DNA from: JAGNZR01 sp051648365
Lineage (GTDB): Bacteria > Fusobacteriota > Fusobacteriia > Fusobacteriales > Fusobacteriaceae
Direction of reading: 5' to 3'
Assembly (NCBI GenBank): GCA_051648365.1
Contig: JBOFEZ010000019.1
Span: forward strand, 1 to 54,833
DNA: 54,833 bases
This document shows, piece after piece, positions 44,766 to 53,814 of this stretch. Below the pieces are notes generated by a model that had not been told where the DNA came from, did no database searches, and saw only the letters and a list, made by a program, of their open reading frames with translations. The stretch's first letter is position 1. Every line of letters starts with the position of its first letter. A program made the position numbers and the translations under genes.

Positions 44766-46229
44766 ATGCATATTACACTTTATAGAAAATATCGTTCTCA
44801 AGATTTTGATGAAATTGCAGGACAGGAATCCATTGTTCAGACTATAAAAACATCACTGAAAAATGATAGACTGGCCCATGCATATCTTTTTACAGGTCCT
44901 CGTGGAGTCGGAAAAACGACGATTGCCCGTCTTATTGCCAAGGGTGTTAATTGTTTAACTGGTGGACCTACTGATCATCCATGCAACATCTGTGATAACT
45001 GTATTGGGATAAATAATGGTAACTTTATGGATATGATTGAGATTGATGCGGCATCTAATAGAGGTATTGATGAAATCAGAGATCTCAAAGATAAAATAAA
45101 TTACAAACCCACGAAGGGAAGAAAAAAAATCTATATTATAGATGAAGTTCACATGCTTACAAAGGAGGCTTTCAATGCACTCTTAAAAACTTTGGAAGAA
45201 CCTCCTGAGCATGCACTTTTTGTTCTTGCCACTACTGAACCGGACAAAGTACTTCCTACTATTATCTCAAGATGTCAACGTTATGATTTTAAAACTCTTT
45301 CTCAAGAAGCTATGTCTAACCGTCTGAGATATATCTCTGATCAAGAAAATATCTCCATAGATGATAAGGCTTTGGAGACAATTTTCCAGGCCTCTGGAGG
45401 AAGTATGAGAGACTCTATCTCTATTCTTGAGAGAGTTTCCATAAACTATCTGGGAGAAAAAATCGATAGGGAAAAAACTGAAAAAGTTTTAGGAATTACT
45501 CCTAAGGGTAAACTAGAGAACTTTCTTCAGACTTTAAGGAACGGCGATAAAAAGTCTGCCCTAGAAGAGCTTAACAGCCTCTGGAGTGATTCTCTTGATA
45601 TTGAAATTTTCTTTAAAGATTTGGCTAAACTCTGCCGTTTACTCCTAGAAAAAGATGAACTCCCTCTCGAGCTAGGATTAAATATTATATCTGCTATTTT
45701 TACAGCTCTCTCTAAATTCCGTTTTGAAGAAGATAAGAGACTGGTCGGATATCTTATAATCAATGAACTGCTTAATACTAGAGTAGAAACAATTTCTTCT
45801 TCTATAGCTGAAGTTACTCAAAGAGTAACAGAAAATCAGGTCATCCCTGATAAAAAATCTTTCAATTCAGAAAATGTTCCAGGAGTCAGCCTGGATGATA
45901 TTAAGAAAAATTGGGAACTTATTCTCAAAAATACTAAAAAAGAGAGAATTTCCATTGCTGCTTTTACCATCGGAGCTATTCCCTCTAAATTAGAGGATAA
46001 TATTTTAACGATTACCTTTCCTTTTGATAATAGTTTTGGAAAAAATCAGATGGAAAATGTTGTCAACAGTGGAATTTTAAAAAAGAATATTGATGAACTT
46101 CTTCTCTGCAACCTTTCTTTAACCTTCCAGGTTGATAGAAAAAAAGGTGGAGGTAGCGGTAAAAATACCTCTGATGATTTCGCAGAAAAGGTTTTAAGCT
46201 TTTTTGGAGGAGAGATAGAGGAGTTTTAA
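44766..46229 (+). CDS. dnaX: DNA polymerase III tau/gamma subunit
   Basis: The 487-residue clamp-loader ATPase starts at ATG 44766 behind AAGGAG. It carries Walker A GPRGVGKTT (about 39-47), the zinc motif CLTGGPTDHPCNICDNC (about 59-75), Walker B IYIIDEVHML and ATTEPDKVLPTIISRCQRY. It loads the DnaN clamp. The C-terminal part is short for a full tau and ends soon after a Gly/Lys stretch. It lies 20 bases after the regulator gene. Confidence 0.95.
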   Translation: MHITLYRKYRSQDFDEIAGQESIVQTIKTSLKNDRLAHAYLFTGPRGVGKTTIARLIAKGVNCLTGGPTDHPCNICDNCIGINNGNFMDMIEIDAASNRGIDEIRDLKDKINYKPTKGRKKIYIIDEVHMLTKEAFNALLKTLEEPPEHALFVLATTEPDKVLPTIISRCQRYDFKTLSQEAMSNRLRYISDQENISIDDKALETIFQASGGSMRDSISILERVSINYLGEKIDREKTEKVLGITPKGKLENFLQTLRNGDKKSALEELNSLWSDSLDIEIFFKDLAKLCRLLLEKDELPLELGLNIISAIFTALSKFRFEEDKRLVGYLIINELLNTRVETISSSIAEVTQRVTENQVIPDKKSFNSENVPGVSLDDIKKNWELILKNTKKERISIAAFTIGAIPSKLEDNILTITFPFDNSFGKNQMENVVNSGILKKNIDELLLCNLSLTFQVDRKKGGGSGKNTSDDFAEKVLSFFGGEIEEF

Positions 46230-46245
46230 TATTTTAGGAGGTATT

Positions 46246-47037
46246 ATGATATTTTTAACAGGGATAATAACTGGGGTTTTGTTTCTTCTTCTCCAGATTT
46301 TCCCGCCTTTGGGAGTTCTACTTCCTATATACAAAATTAAAAAACTTAGCACTTTAGGAATCAAGGATCATCTTATTGTAAATGTGGTTGCTCTTATTCT
46401 GGTTACCTTTGTAGATTTTAATTTCTCGATGGTTTATTTGGCTTTTCTGCTTCCTGAATTGGGTTACTATTTTATAGTCTCTCGGGCTCAGAAATTAGCT
46501 GTTTTTGACAGAATAATTTTGGTCGTATTCCTTACTTCAACTGTGTTTTTTGCAATCTATTATCTGATTTTCACAAATTCAGCTATCTCTTTTGAGACAT
46601 TGAGAGAACTTTATAAAGCCAATTCTCAGATTAGTGGTCAAGACATGGAAGCGGCTTTTACTTTTATAAAAGATTATTCTTTTTATCTAGCTTTCCTGTA
46701 TTCATTTTTCATGGTTTTCTTTGTCTGCTTTTTTTTCAAGCGTGAGAGCTTTATCTATTGGGAAATTAGCTACTTATGGATAACTCCATACATACTCCTT
46801 TTTTTCTTGAAATATTTCGGGATCCTGGAAGGACTAATTGTGGAGAATGCTTTAAAAATTCTTCAGGTAATTTTCATTCCTTACGGATTAAAATCTCTTT
46901 ACATGACACTGCTTTCTTTTTCTAAAAGCAGTTTTCTAAGCAGAATCGCTATTATTTTAATATTTATCTACAACCCTCAGATTCTTTTTATCTATGGAGT
47001 TATTTTTTCTGGGGGAAATAAAAAATTTTTAAACTAG
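46246..47037 (+). CDS. YybS-like multi-pass membrane protein (DUF2232)
   Basis: The 263-residue protein has about seven to eight hydrophobic segments (for example GVLFLLLQIFPPLGVLLPIY at 10 and IYWEISYLWITPYILLFFL). Sequence is Phe/Ile/Leu-rich without charged motifs. Its position directly before rplI and dnaB is like that of yybS in Bacillus, so I class it with DUF2232-type proteins. The function is unknown; a substrate-binding or transport-like membrane component is possible. It starts at ATG 46246 after AGGAGGT and ends 10 bases before rplI. Confidence 0.75.
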   Translation: MIFLTGIITGVLFLLLQIFPPLGVLLPIYKIKKLSTLGIKDHLIVNVVALILVTFVDFNFSMVYLAFLLPELGYYFIVSRAQKLAVFDRIILVVFLTSTVFFAIYYLIFTNSAISFETLRELYKANSQISGQDMEAAFTFIKDYSFYLAFLYSFFMVFFVCFFFKRESFIYWEISYLWITPYILLFFLKYFGILEGLIVENALKILQVIFIPYGLKSLYMTLLSFSKSSFLSRIAIILIFIYNPQILFIYGVIFSGGNKKFLN

Positions 47038-47047
47038 GAGGATTATT

Positions 47048-47497
47048 ATGTCTAAATTACAAGTTATACTTACTCAAGATGTTGCAGGTCAGGGGAGAAA
47101 AGGTGAAATCGTAAATGTTTCTGAAGGTTATGCCCGTAACTTTCTTCTAAAAGGGAATAAAGCTATAATAGCTACGCCTGATGAACTGAAAAAAATAGAA
47201 AACAAAAAGAAAAAAGAACTTCAAAAGCTTCAAGATGAGAAAAATAAAGCTGTGGAGCTTAAAGAATTTTTAGAATCTAAGGTTCTTAAAATAATTGGAA
47301 AAGTTGGAGAAAATGGAAAGCTTTTTGGAGCTATTACCAATAAAGAGATCTCTTCTGAGATAGAAAAAAATCTTAATCTGGATATCGATAGAAAAAAAAT
47401 CGACTGTAATATAAAATCAACTGGTGAGCACACGGTTACTATCAAGCTCCACAGTGAAGTTAAAGCTGATCTTAAAGTTTTAGTATCAGCTAAATAA
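47048..47497 (+). CDS. rplI: 50S ribosomal protein L9
   Basis: The 149-residue protein begins QVILTQDVAGQGRKGEIVNV and continues VSEGYARNFLLKGNKAI, the conserved N-terminal RNA-binding domain. A long central helix rich in Lys and Glu leads to the C-terminal domain with KLFGAITNKEISSEI. It binds the L1 stalk base of 23S rRNA. It is preceded by AGGAGG and followed by dnaB after 24 bases, as in Bacillus. Confidence 0.97.
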   Translation: MSKLQVILTQDVAGQGRKGEIVNVSEGYARNFLLKGNKAIIATPDELKKIENKKKKELQKLQDEKNKAVELKEFLESKVLKIIGKVGENGKLFGAITNKEISSEIEKNLNLDIDRKKIDCNIKSTGEHTVTIKLHSEVKADLKVLVSAK

Positions 47498-47521
47498 TTC
47501 TAACCCTAGAAAGGAGGGCAG

Positions 47522-48865
47522 ATGCAAACCTTCGAAAATTTAAGAAAAATTCCCAGCAGTATTGAATCTGAAAAAGCTGTTTTGGGAGGATTATTTATAA
47601 AACCTGATTCTTTTTCTGAGGTTGCCGAAATCATAAAACCTGAAGATTTCTACCGTAGCTCTTATAAACTTATCTTTGAGGCTATGAGAGATCTTCAAAA
47701 TAGTGATCAGAGTATTGACGTACTACTTGTTATGGAACGTCTGAAAAAAATGGCCAAATTTGAAGAGGTCGGAGGAGAAAAAATAATTCTAGAAATTATT
47801 GAAGATACTCCCACTGCGGCAAATATTCTAAGCTATGCCACTATAATAAGAGAAAAATCCACTCTCCGTAGATTGGGAGATATCGGTACTTCTATTGTAG
47901 AGATGGCCTATGAGGGGTATGAAGAAGTAAATACTATACTCGATAAGGCCGAGAGTCTTATCTTTAAAATTTCTGAAAATAAGCAATCTAAAGATATAAT
48001 TGCCCTAAAGGATATTATCGGGGATGAGTTTCTTAGACTTCAAGAAGTCTACGACAATAAGGGAACCCTTACTGGAATCTCTTCAGGTTTTAAAAATTAT
48101 GATCAACACACTGGGGGATTCAATCCCTCAGATCTTATTATACTAGCTGCAAGACCTGCCATGGGAAAAACGGCTTTTGCCCTAAACCTAGCACTTAATG
48201 CTGCCATGAAATCAAAAAAATCTATTTTACTTTTCAGTTTGGAGATGGGAAAATCCCAGTTGCTTCAAAGACTACTCGCTGTGGAAGCAGGAGTTCCTCT
48301 TCAGAAAATCAGAACAGGATTTTTACAGGATGAAGAGTGGGGAAGACTGGGAATTGCCAGTGCAAAACTTGCCAACTCTGAAATTCGTATTGCAGATGTT
48401 CCAAATATAAATGTTCTTGAGATTCGTTCCATGGGAAGAAAACTGAAAGCTGCTGGTAAACTTGATATGATCGTAATTGACTATCTTCAGCTTATAAGCG
48501 GAAGTAGTAGTAAAAATGAAGGAAATAGACAGCAAGAAATCTCTGAAATTTCTAGAGCTCTTAAGGGAATCGCAAGAGAGCTGGATATTCCTATTATAGC
48601 TCTTTCTCAGCTTTCACGTGCCGTGGAATCCCGTGCTGATCGTAGGCCTATGCTTTCTGATCTCCGTGAATCTGGAGCCATCGAACAAGATGCGGATATA
48701 GTTCTTTTTCTCTATAGAGACGACTACTATAATCCTGATAGTGAAGATAAGGGTGTTACTGAAGTAATCATAGGTAAGCAAAGAAACGGACCTGTTGGAA
48801 CTGCTAAGTTGAGATTCTTTGCAGAACTTACAAAATTTGCCGATTATACAGATAAAGTTCAATAA
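47522..48865 (+). CDS. dnaB: Replicative DNA helicase DnaB
   Basis: The 447-residue helicase has the N-terminal primase-binding domain (IPSSIESEKAVLGGLFIKPD) and the RecA-like motor. Walker A is ARPAMGKTAFALNLA (about 208-222). Motifs LFSLEMGKSQLLQRLLA, IVIDYLQLISG and ALSQLSRAVESRADRRPMLS are all intact, with the final RNGPVGTAKLRF. It unwinds DNA ahead of the replication fork as a hexamer. The start ATG 47522 follows AAAGGAGGG. Confidence 0.97.
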   Translation: MQTFENLRKIPSSIESEKAVLGGLFIKPDSFSEVAEIIKPEDFYRSSYKLIFEAMRDLQNSDQSIDVLLVMERLKKMAKFEEVGGEKIILEIIEDTPTAANILSYATIIREKSTLRRLGDIGTSIVEMAYEGYEEVNTILDKAESLIFKISENKQSKDIIALKDIIGDEFLRLQEVYDNKGTLTGISSGFKNYDQHTGGFNPSDLIILAARPAMGKTAFALNLALNAAMKSKKSILLFSLEMGKSQLLQRLLAVEAGVPLQKIRTGFLQDEEWGRLGIASAKLANSEIRIADVPNINVLEIRSMGRKLKAAGKLDMIVIDYLQLISGSSSKNEGNRQQEISEISRALKGIARELDIPIIALSQLSRAVESRADRRPMLSDLRESGAIEQDADIVLFLYRDDYYNPDSEDKGVTEVIIGKQRNGPVGTAKLRFFAELTKFADYTDKVQ

Positions 48866-48877
48866 GGAAGGGGAAAT

Positions 48878-49777
48878 ATGAAAAAAATAGAGATTCTTGC
48901 CCCTGCAGGAAATATAAATAAGTTAAAAGTGGCTCTGGATTCTGGAGCCGATGCTGTTTTTGTAGGAGGGCGTATGCTTCATCTCCGTGCAGGAACAGAA
49001 AATTTTACTGATGAAAATCTAAAAGAAGCAGTTCAGCTGGTTAAATCTAAAAATAAAAAAATATATCTTAATCTTAATGCAGTTCCTCATAATGAGGATT
49101 TAGAAAAACTTCCAGAATATCTGCAATTTCTTCAGACTTTGAATCTAGATGGAGTTATTATTTCTGACCTAGGAGTTTTCCAGTGTGTAAGAGAGTTTTC
49201 AACTATCCCTGTCACTGTTCAAACTCACTCTAGCAATACTAACTATAAGGCTGTAGAGATGTGGAAAAAACTTGGAGCTAGCAAAATCGTTCTAGATAGG
49301 GATATATCTCTGGATAATATTGCTGAGATTTGTGCCCGAGTTTCAGGTATAGAGATTGAACTTTTTGTTCAAGGTCCTGTAAACCTTGCAATCTCTGGAC
49401 GTTCTATTTTGACAAACTATATGAAAATTAAGGATGGTTCACAGGAAAATATTGGAGGAAAAAAATTCATTCTGAAAGAAGAAACTAGACCTGAGGAAAA
49501 TATGGAGATATACGAAGATGTTTATGGTACATATATCTTCAGCTCAAAAGATCTCTGTGCAATTGAATATCTGGATAAAATTTTAGACTTAGGAATTAGC
49601 ACTCTTAAAATAGAGGGAGGTATGAGAGATGAGCTCTATCTTTCTACTGCAGTCTCTGTTTATAGAGAAGCTGTAAATCTTTATTCTGAAGGAAAGTACG
49701 AATACAATCCTCTTTGGAAAGAACGTATGGAAAAAACTAGCAATATACCTTTTTTTAACTGGTTTTTTAGAAACTAG
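48878..49777 (+). CDS. U32-family protein lacking the cysteine cluster (YrrN-like)
   Basis: The 299-residue protein opens EILAPAGNINKLKVALDSGA and has GVIISDLGVFQCVREFSTIP, which are U32 peptidase-family hallmarks. In the active member next door the region HGAMCMAISGRC holds iron-sulfur cysteines; here the same place reads QGPVNLAISGRS and the later cysteines are also gone, and a segment of about 110 residues at the C-terminus is missing. It therefore looks like a catalytically silent partner. In Bacillus a short (YrrN) and long (YrrO) U32 pair acts in tRNA uridine hydroxylation, which suits this arrangement by recall. It starts behind AAGGGG. Confidence 0.8.
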   Translation: MKKIEILAPAGNINKLKVALDSGADAVFVGGRMLHLRAGTENFTDENLKEAVQLVKSKNKKIYLNLNAVPHNEDLEKLPEYLQFLQTLNLDGVIISDLGVFQCVREFSTIPVTVQTHSSNTNYKAVEMWKKLGASKIVLDRDISLDNIAEICARVSGIEIELFVQGPVNLAISGRSILTNYMKIKDGSQENIGGKKFILKEETRPEENMEIYEDVYGTYIFSSKDLCAIEYLDKILDLGISTLKIEGGMRDELYLSTAVSVYREAVNLYSEGKYEYNPLWKERMEKTSNIPFFNWFFRN

Positions 49778-49789
49778 AAAGGAGTTTAT

Positions 49790-51019
49790 GTGAAAAAAGT
49801 AGAATTATTAGCCCCTGCTGGGAATATGGAGAAACTGGAAATGGCTTTCCATTATGGAGCTGACGCTGTTTTTCTTGGAGGATCCATGTTCAATCTGAGA
49901 GCCGGTTCCCATAACTTCTCTGATGAACAGCTGAAGGTGGCCGTAAAATATGCCCATGATTTAGGAAAAAGAGTCTATGTGGCTCTCAATGTTATCCCCC
50001 ATGGAGGAGAATTTGATCTTCTTCCTAGGTATGTAAAATTTTTAGAAGAAATAGGAGTAAACGGTGTTATCGTGGCTGATCTAGGAGTTTTCCAAATTGT
50101 TCAGGAAAACTCTTCTCTTCCCATCAGTATCAGTACCCAGGCAAGCAATACAAACTGGCGTTCAGTACAGATGTGGAAAGAGATGGGAGCTAAACGTGTG
50201 GTTCTTGCCCGTGAAATCTCACTGGAGAACATAGCCCTGATTAGAGCTAAGGTTCCTGACATTGAGATAGAGGTATTTATCCACGGTGCTATGTGTATGG
50301 CTATTTCTGGAAGATGTATTCTGAGTAACAATATGACAGGAAGAGATGCCAACCGTGGTGACTGTGCTCAGTCATGCAGATGGAACTACAGTGTAGATGA
50401 GGAGAATATGGAAGGGGACAACCTCCCATCAGATACTTCTTCTGAGGGATATTCTTTCCTTTTCAATTCAAAGGATCTTTGCACTATAAAAATAATCGAT
50501 AAACTATTAGATCTAGGAATCGACTCTCTTAAAATAGAGGGAAGAATGAAAGGTATTTACTATGTTGCCAATGTAGTGAAAGTATATAAAGATGCTCTAA
50601 ACTCTTACTACTCTCCTAAGGGATTCCAGTATAATCCTCAGTGGTTAGAGGAGCTGGAATCTACTTCTCACAGATCTTATTCAACTGGTTTTCTTCAAAA
50701 TAAACCAACTGAGGAAGCTATGAACTACCGTGATCGAAACTCATATAGCCAGACTCACCAATTAGTGGCAAAGGTTATAGAAAAAATTTCTGACACTGAA
50801 TTCAAGCTTGCCATCAGAAACCGTCTTCAGACGGGGGAGGTTCTGGAAGTTATCAATCCTACTTTTGGAATAAAAACCATAACTCTTCCAGAAATGAGAC
50901 TACTGAATAAAAAAGACGAAGAGATTGTCACTTTTGCCAATCCAAACTCTACTGTAATCATATCTCTTCCAGATACTAAATTGGAAGTTTTTGATATGAT
51001 CAGAAAGTGTATGAACTAA
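49790..51019 (+). CDS. U32-family tRNA hydroxylation protein (YrrO/TrhP-like)
   Basis: The 409-residue protein is a full U32 family member: LLAPAGNMEKLEMAFHYGAD, then the cysteine set CMAISGRC and DCAQSCRWNY that holds an iron-sulfur cluster, and SKDLCTIKIIDKLLDLGIDS. Members of this group (YegQ, YrrO, TrhP) hydroxylate uridine 34 of tRNA with prephenate; others act on ubiquinone or rRNA. It starts at GTG 49790 behind AGGAG. It lies 12 bases after the shorter U32 gene and ends the superoperon at a strong hairpin. Confidence 0.88.
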   Translation: MKKVELLAPAGNMEKLEMAFHYGADAVFLGGSMFNLRAGSHNFSDEQLKVAVKYAHDLGKRVYVALNVIPHGGEFDLLPRYVKFLEEIGVNGVIVADLGVFQIVQENSSLPISISTQASNTNWRSVQMWKEMGAKRVVLAREISLENIALIRAKVPDIEIEVFIHGAMCMAISGRCILSNNMTGRDANRGDCAQSCRWNYSVDEENMEGDNLPSDTSSEGYSFLFNSKDLCTIKIIDKLLDLGIDSLKIEGRMKGIYYVANVVKVYKDALNSYYSPKGFQYNPQWLEELESTSHRSYSTGFLQNKPTEEAMNYRDRNSYSQTHQLVAKVIEKISDTEFKLAIRNRLQTGEVLEVINPTFGIKTITLPEMRLLNKKDEEIVTFANPNSTVIISLPDTKLEVFDMIRKCMN

Positions 51020-51022
51020 ATA

Positions 51023-51075
51023 ATTTCAAGAAAAAACCTCTCTGAATTTTTTTCAGAGAGGTTTTTTCTTGAAAT
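51023..51075 (+). terminator. Long hairpin terminator ending the superoperon
   Basis: A 24-bp perfect stem (arms 51023-51046 and 51052-51075) with a five-base loop contains its own T-run. It stops the long plus-strand operon and overlaps the -35 box of the hydE promoter. Confidence 0.85.
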
Positions 51076-51097
51076 ATATAGCTTTATGGTATACAAT
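51069..51097 (+). promoter_or_regulatory. Promoter of the hyd operon
   Basis: TTGAAA (51069-51074) and TACAAT (51092-51097) are 17 bases apart. The -35 box lies inside the right arm of the upstream terminator. Confidence 0.65.
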
Positions 51098-51151
51098 TTA
51101 AATACTGCAAAAATTTTACTGATAATTTCATAATTTCTAAGGGGGCAGTTT

Positions 51152-52210
51152 GTGGTATGTAACTTAAAAAATTTAATAGATAAGCTTTATAACGAATCTT
51201 ATCTCCATTATGAAGAGATGCTTTTTCTTCTGGATAATTTGGATGAAGATATGAAAAAATACCTTTTCCAAAAAGCTTATTCCAGGCGAGATGAAAACTA
51301 TGGAAATACTGTTTTTTTGCGGGGCTTAATTGAAATTTCTAGTTATTGCAAAAGAGATTGTAATTATTGTGGAATAAGGCAGAGCAATAAAGAGGCTCAG
51401 AGATATCGGTTATCTCCAGAGGAAATTTTACAATGTTGCCAAAAGGGATATCTTTTAGGATTCCGAACTTTTGTACTCCAAGGTGGAGAAGATTATTGGT
51501 TTACAGATAACAGACTTGTAGAAATTATAAAAAATATAAAAGAGAATTGTCCTGATGCAGCTATTACCCTTTCCCTAGGCGAACGGAGTAAGGAATCCTA
51601 CGTTCAACTTTACCAAGCTGGAGCTGACCGTTATCTTTTACGACATGAAACAGCCCAAGAGGAACTTTATCATTCCTTACATCCTCATATGAGCTTTTCC
51701 AATCGAAGGGATTGCTTGAAAAATCTTAAAGATATAGGTTTTCAAACAGGAGCAGGATTTTTAATCGGTGTTCCTGGGTCAAATAACAAGACTTATGTAA
51801 AAGATCTCCTTTTTCTAAAAGAATTAAATCCCCAGATGGTAGGATTGGGACCTTTTATTCCACAAAAAAATACCCCTTTAAAGGATGCAATAGGTGGAGA
51901 TGTAGAAACTACCTTGGTTTTTCTTGCCATTGTAAGACTTCTTCTTCCTCATGTTCTACTTCCTGCAACAACAGCCTTGGGAACCATCGATCCTCAAGGA
52001 AGAGAAAAGGCCTTTCGTGTTGGTGCCAATGTAATTATGCCTAACCTTTCACCCTTTGAAAACCGTGCTAAATATGCTCTTTATGATGGAAAAAAATTCC
52101 AAAATGATGAAGCTGCTGAAGAGTTAAAAGTAATAAAAGAAAATATTGTGGCTACAGGTTTTCTTGCAGTTATGGAAAGAGGAGATAACATATTATGGAA
52201 AAGAAAATAA
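51152..52210 (+). CDS. hydE: [FeFe]-hydrogenase maturase HydE (radical SAM)
   Basis: The 352-residue protein starts at GTG 51152 behind AAGGGGG. The radical-SAM cluster motif is CKRDCNYCGIRQSN (about 67-80). FVLQGGEDYWFTDNRLVEII, LRHETAQEELYHSLHP and GLGPFIPQKNTPL are typical of HydE. It uses S-adenosylmethionine to prepare part of the hydrogenase H-cluster. It overlaps the wrecked hydG by 16 bases and is followed by hydF. No hydrogenase structural gene is in the window. Confidence 0.95.
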   Translation: MVCNLKNLIDKLYNESYLHYEEMLFLLDNLDEDMKKYLFQKAYSRRDENYGNTVFLRGLIEISSYCKRDCNYCGIRQSNKEAQRYRLSPEEILQCCQKGYLLGFRTFVLQGGEDYWFTDNRLVEIIKNIKENCPDAAITLSLGERSKESYVQLYQAGADRYLLRHETAQEELYHSLHPHMSFSNRRDCLKNLKDIGFQTGAGFLIGVPGSNNKTYVKDLLFLKELNPQMVGLGPFIPQKNTPLKDAIGGDVETTLVFLAIVRLLLPHVLLPATTALGTIDPQGREKAFRVGANVIMPNLSPFENRAKYALYDGKKFQNDEAAEELKVIKENIVATGFLAVMERGDNILWKRK

Positions 52211-52602
52211 CATTATTAAACTCTGATTTTAAAAATGTAGATTTTATAAACCACAACTATATCAATTCCCTACTAGATAATTTTAATAAAATAGAAGATA
52301 AGGAAATTCTAGAAGTCTTGGATAAAGCAAGAAAAAGAGAAAAAATAACTCCTGAAGATATGTTAGTTCTTCTAGCTACGAAAAAAAAAGAGCATCTTCC
52401 AAGTTATTGTACAGCTTGTTACCGTTCTGGAAGAACATCTGCCAGCCCAATGCCCTTATGATATGCAATGGATTATGGAGACAGTGAACTAAAGGAAAAA
52501 GTATTCAAAATTATAGAAAAAGAGATTTTGAAAATAGAAAGAGAAGATATAAGAAATTATACAGATAAAAGTATCCAAAAAATTAAAAATGGTGAGGTAA
52601 TT
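52195..52602 (+). pseudogene. Collapsed hydG (internal deletions and frameshift)
   Basis: A frame from ATG 52195 has an N-terminal part like HydG (LLDNFNKIEDKEILEVLDKA, then ITPEDMLVLLAT). It then jumps directly to the C-terminal cluster LPSYCTACYRSGRT, skipping the whole radical-SAM barrel of some 300 residues. After RT a frameshift follows and the frame stops at TGA 52459-52461. The next frame reads NICQPNALM (52434-52460), the expected HydG continuation. A further short gap leads back to the first frame at MDYGDSELKEKVFKIIEKEI (52468), the HydG tail. The stop codon of hydG is missing, so the tail runs in frame into hydF. hydG cannot make a working enzyme here. Confidence 0.9.
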
Positions 52603-53793
52603 ATGCAAAATACACCCAATTCAAATAGAAAACATATAGGGATTTTCGGAAAAACAAACAGTGGAAAATCTTCACTTCTCAATTGTATAATAGAGCAGGA
52701 TCTGGCTATAGTTTCAGACACGAAGGGGACTACAACCGATTCTGTAGTTAAAGCCATGGAACTACTTCCATACGGTCCTGTACTTTTTATTGATACAGCA
52801 GGACTGGACGACTCTGGAATTTTGGGAGATATGAGAGTTCAAAAGGCTCTTTCTGAAATAAAAAGATGTGACTTAGCTCTTTTTCTTGTTTCAGGAGAGG
52901 ATTTAGATTTCAATTTCTACCATAATCAAGTGGAAATTTTTAAAAAATATAATCTTTCTCACATGCTTATAATCAGCAAAGATGAGTTTCTTTCCCATGA
53001 AAAGAAAAAAGAAATAAAATCTTTTTATCCCCATGCTCATTTTGTCTCTGCAAATAGATGGGAATCAACAATCCATTTAAAAGAAGAAATAATAAAATCT
53101 CTCGAAAAAGTGGAGGAAGACCCTTCACTTCTTGGGGATATTCTTCCCTATGGAAGTACAGTTGTCATGGTAGTTCCCATAGATTCTGAGGCGCCTAAGG
53201 GAAGACTTATACTTCCGCAAGTCCAATTACTGAGAGACTGTTTAGATAACGGAATAAAAAGCTATGTCGTTCGGGACACTGAGCTGGAAACTGCCCTTTT
53301 AGATTTAAAAAATATAGATCTTATAATAACAGATTCTCAGGCTTTCCAGGAAGTAGACACCATAACCAATGGAAGATTCCCTCTCACAAGTTTTTCAATA
53401 CTTTTTGCCAGACAAAAGGGAGAACTTTGCAGCCTGGTTCATGGAGCCAAAACTATTGATTCCCTTCTTGATGGAGCCAATATCTTAATTGCCGAAACCT
53501 GCACTCACAATACTTCACATGAAGACATTGGAAGAGTTAAAATTCCGAATCTATTAAGAAAAAAAACAGGAAAAAACTTTAATTTTCATTTTAAAATGGG
53601 TAATTCTTTTCCTGAAAATTTAAATCAGTATGACCTTATTGTCCATTGCGGTGCTTGTATGATAAACCGAAAAAATATGCAAAATCGTATAGATTTTGCA
53701 CTGGAAAAAAATATTCCTATAACCAATTATGGACTACTTATAGCCCAACTCAATGGAATTTTAGATAAATCTATAGAAATTTTCAAAAAATAA
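52603..53793 (+). CDS. hydF: [FeFe]-hydrogenase maturation GTPase HydF
   Basis: The best start is ATG 52603, behind GTGAGGT and at the family's usual N-terminus (NTPNSNRKHIGIFGKTNSGK). A longer frame to 52468 adds the HydG tail. The 396-residue protein has the GTPase P-loop GKTNSGKSS, DTAGLDD, and the cluster-binding pattern CTHNTSHED followed by HCGACMINRK near the C-terminus. HydF is the scaffold on which the H-cluster precursor is assembled and handed to the hydrogenase. It follows the damaged hydG directly. Confidence 0.93.
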   Translation: MQNTPNSNRKHIGIFGKTNSGKSSLLNCIIEQDLAIVSDTKGTTTDSVVKAMELLPYGPVLFIDTAGLDDSGILGDMRVQKALSEIKRCDLALFLVSGEDLDFNFYHNQVEIFKKYNLSHMLIISKDEFLSHEKKKEIKSFYPHAHFVSANRWESTIHLKEEIIKSLEKVEEDPSLLGDILPYGSTVVMVVPIDSEAPKGRLILPQVQLLRDCLDNGIKSYVVRDTELETALLDLKNIDLIITDSQAFQEVDTITNGRFPLTSFSILFARQKGELCSLVHGAKTIDSLLDGANILIAETCTHNTSHEDIGRVKIPNLLRKKTGKNFNFHFKMGNSFPENLNQYDLIVHCGACMINRKNMQNRIDFALEKNIPITNYGLLIAQLNGILDKSIEIFKK

Positions 53794-53814
53794 TATTTAA
53801 CACAGAAGGAGATA

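Noticed and set aside
46139..46145. Seven-A slippery site in dnaX producing a gamma form
   Set aside because: A -1 shift would stop at 46154-46156 and trim only about 25 residues, too close to the C-terminus to give a gamma-type truncation.
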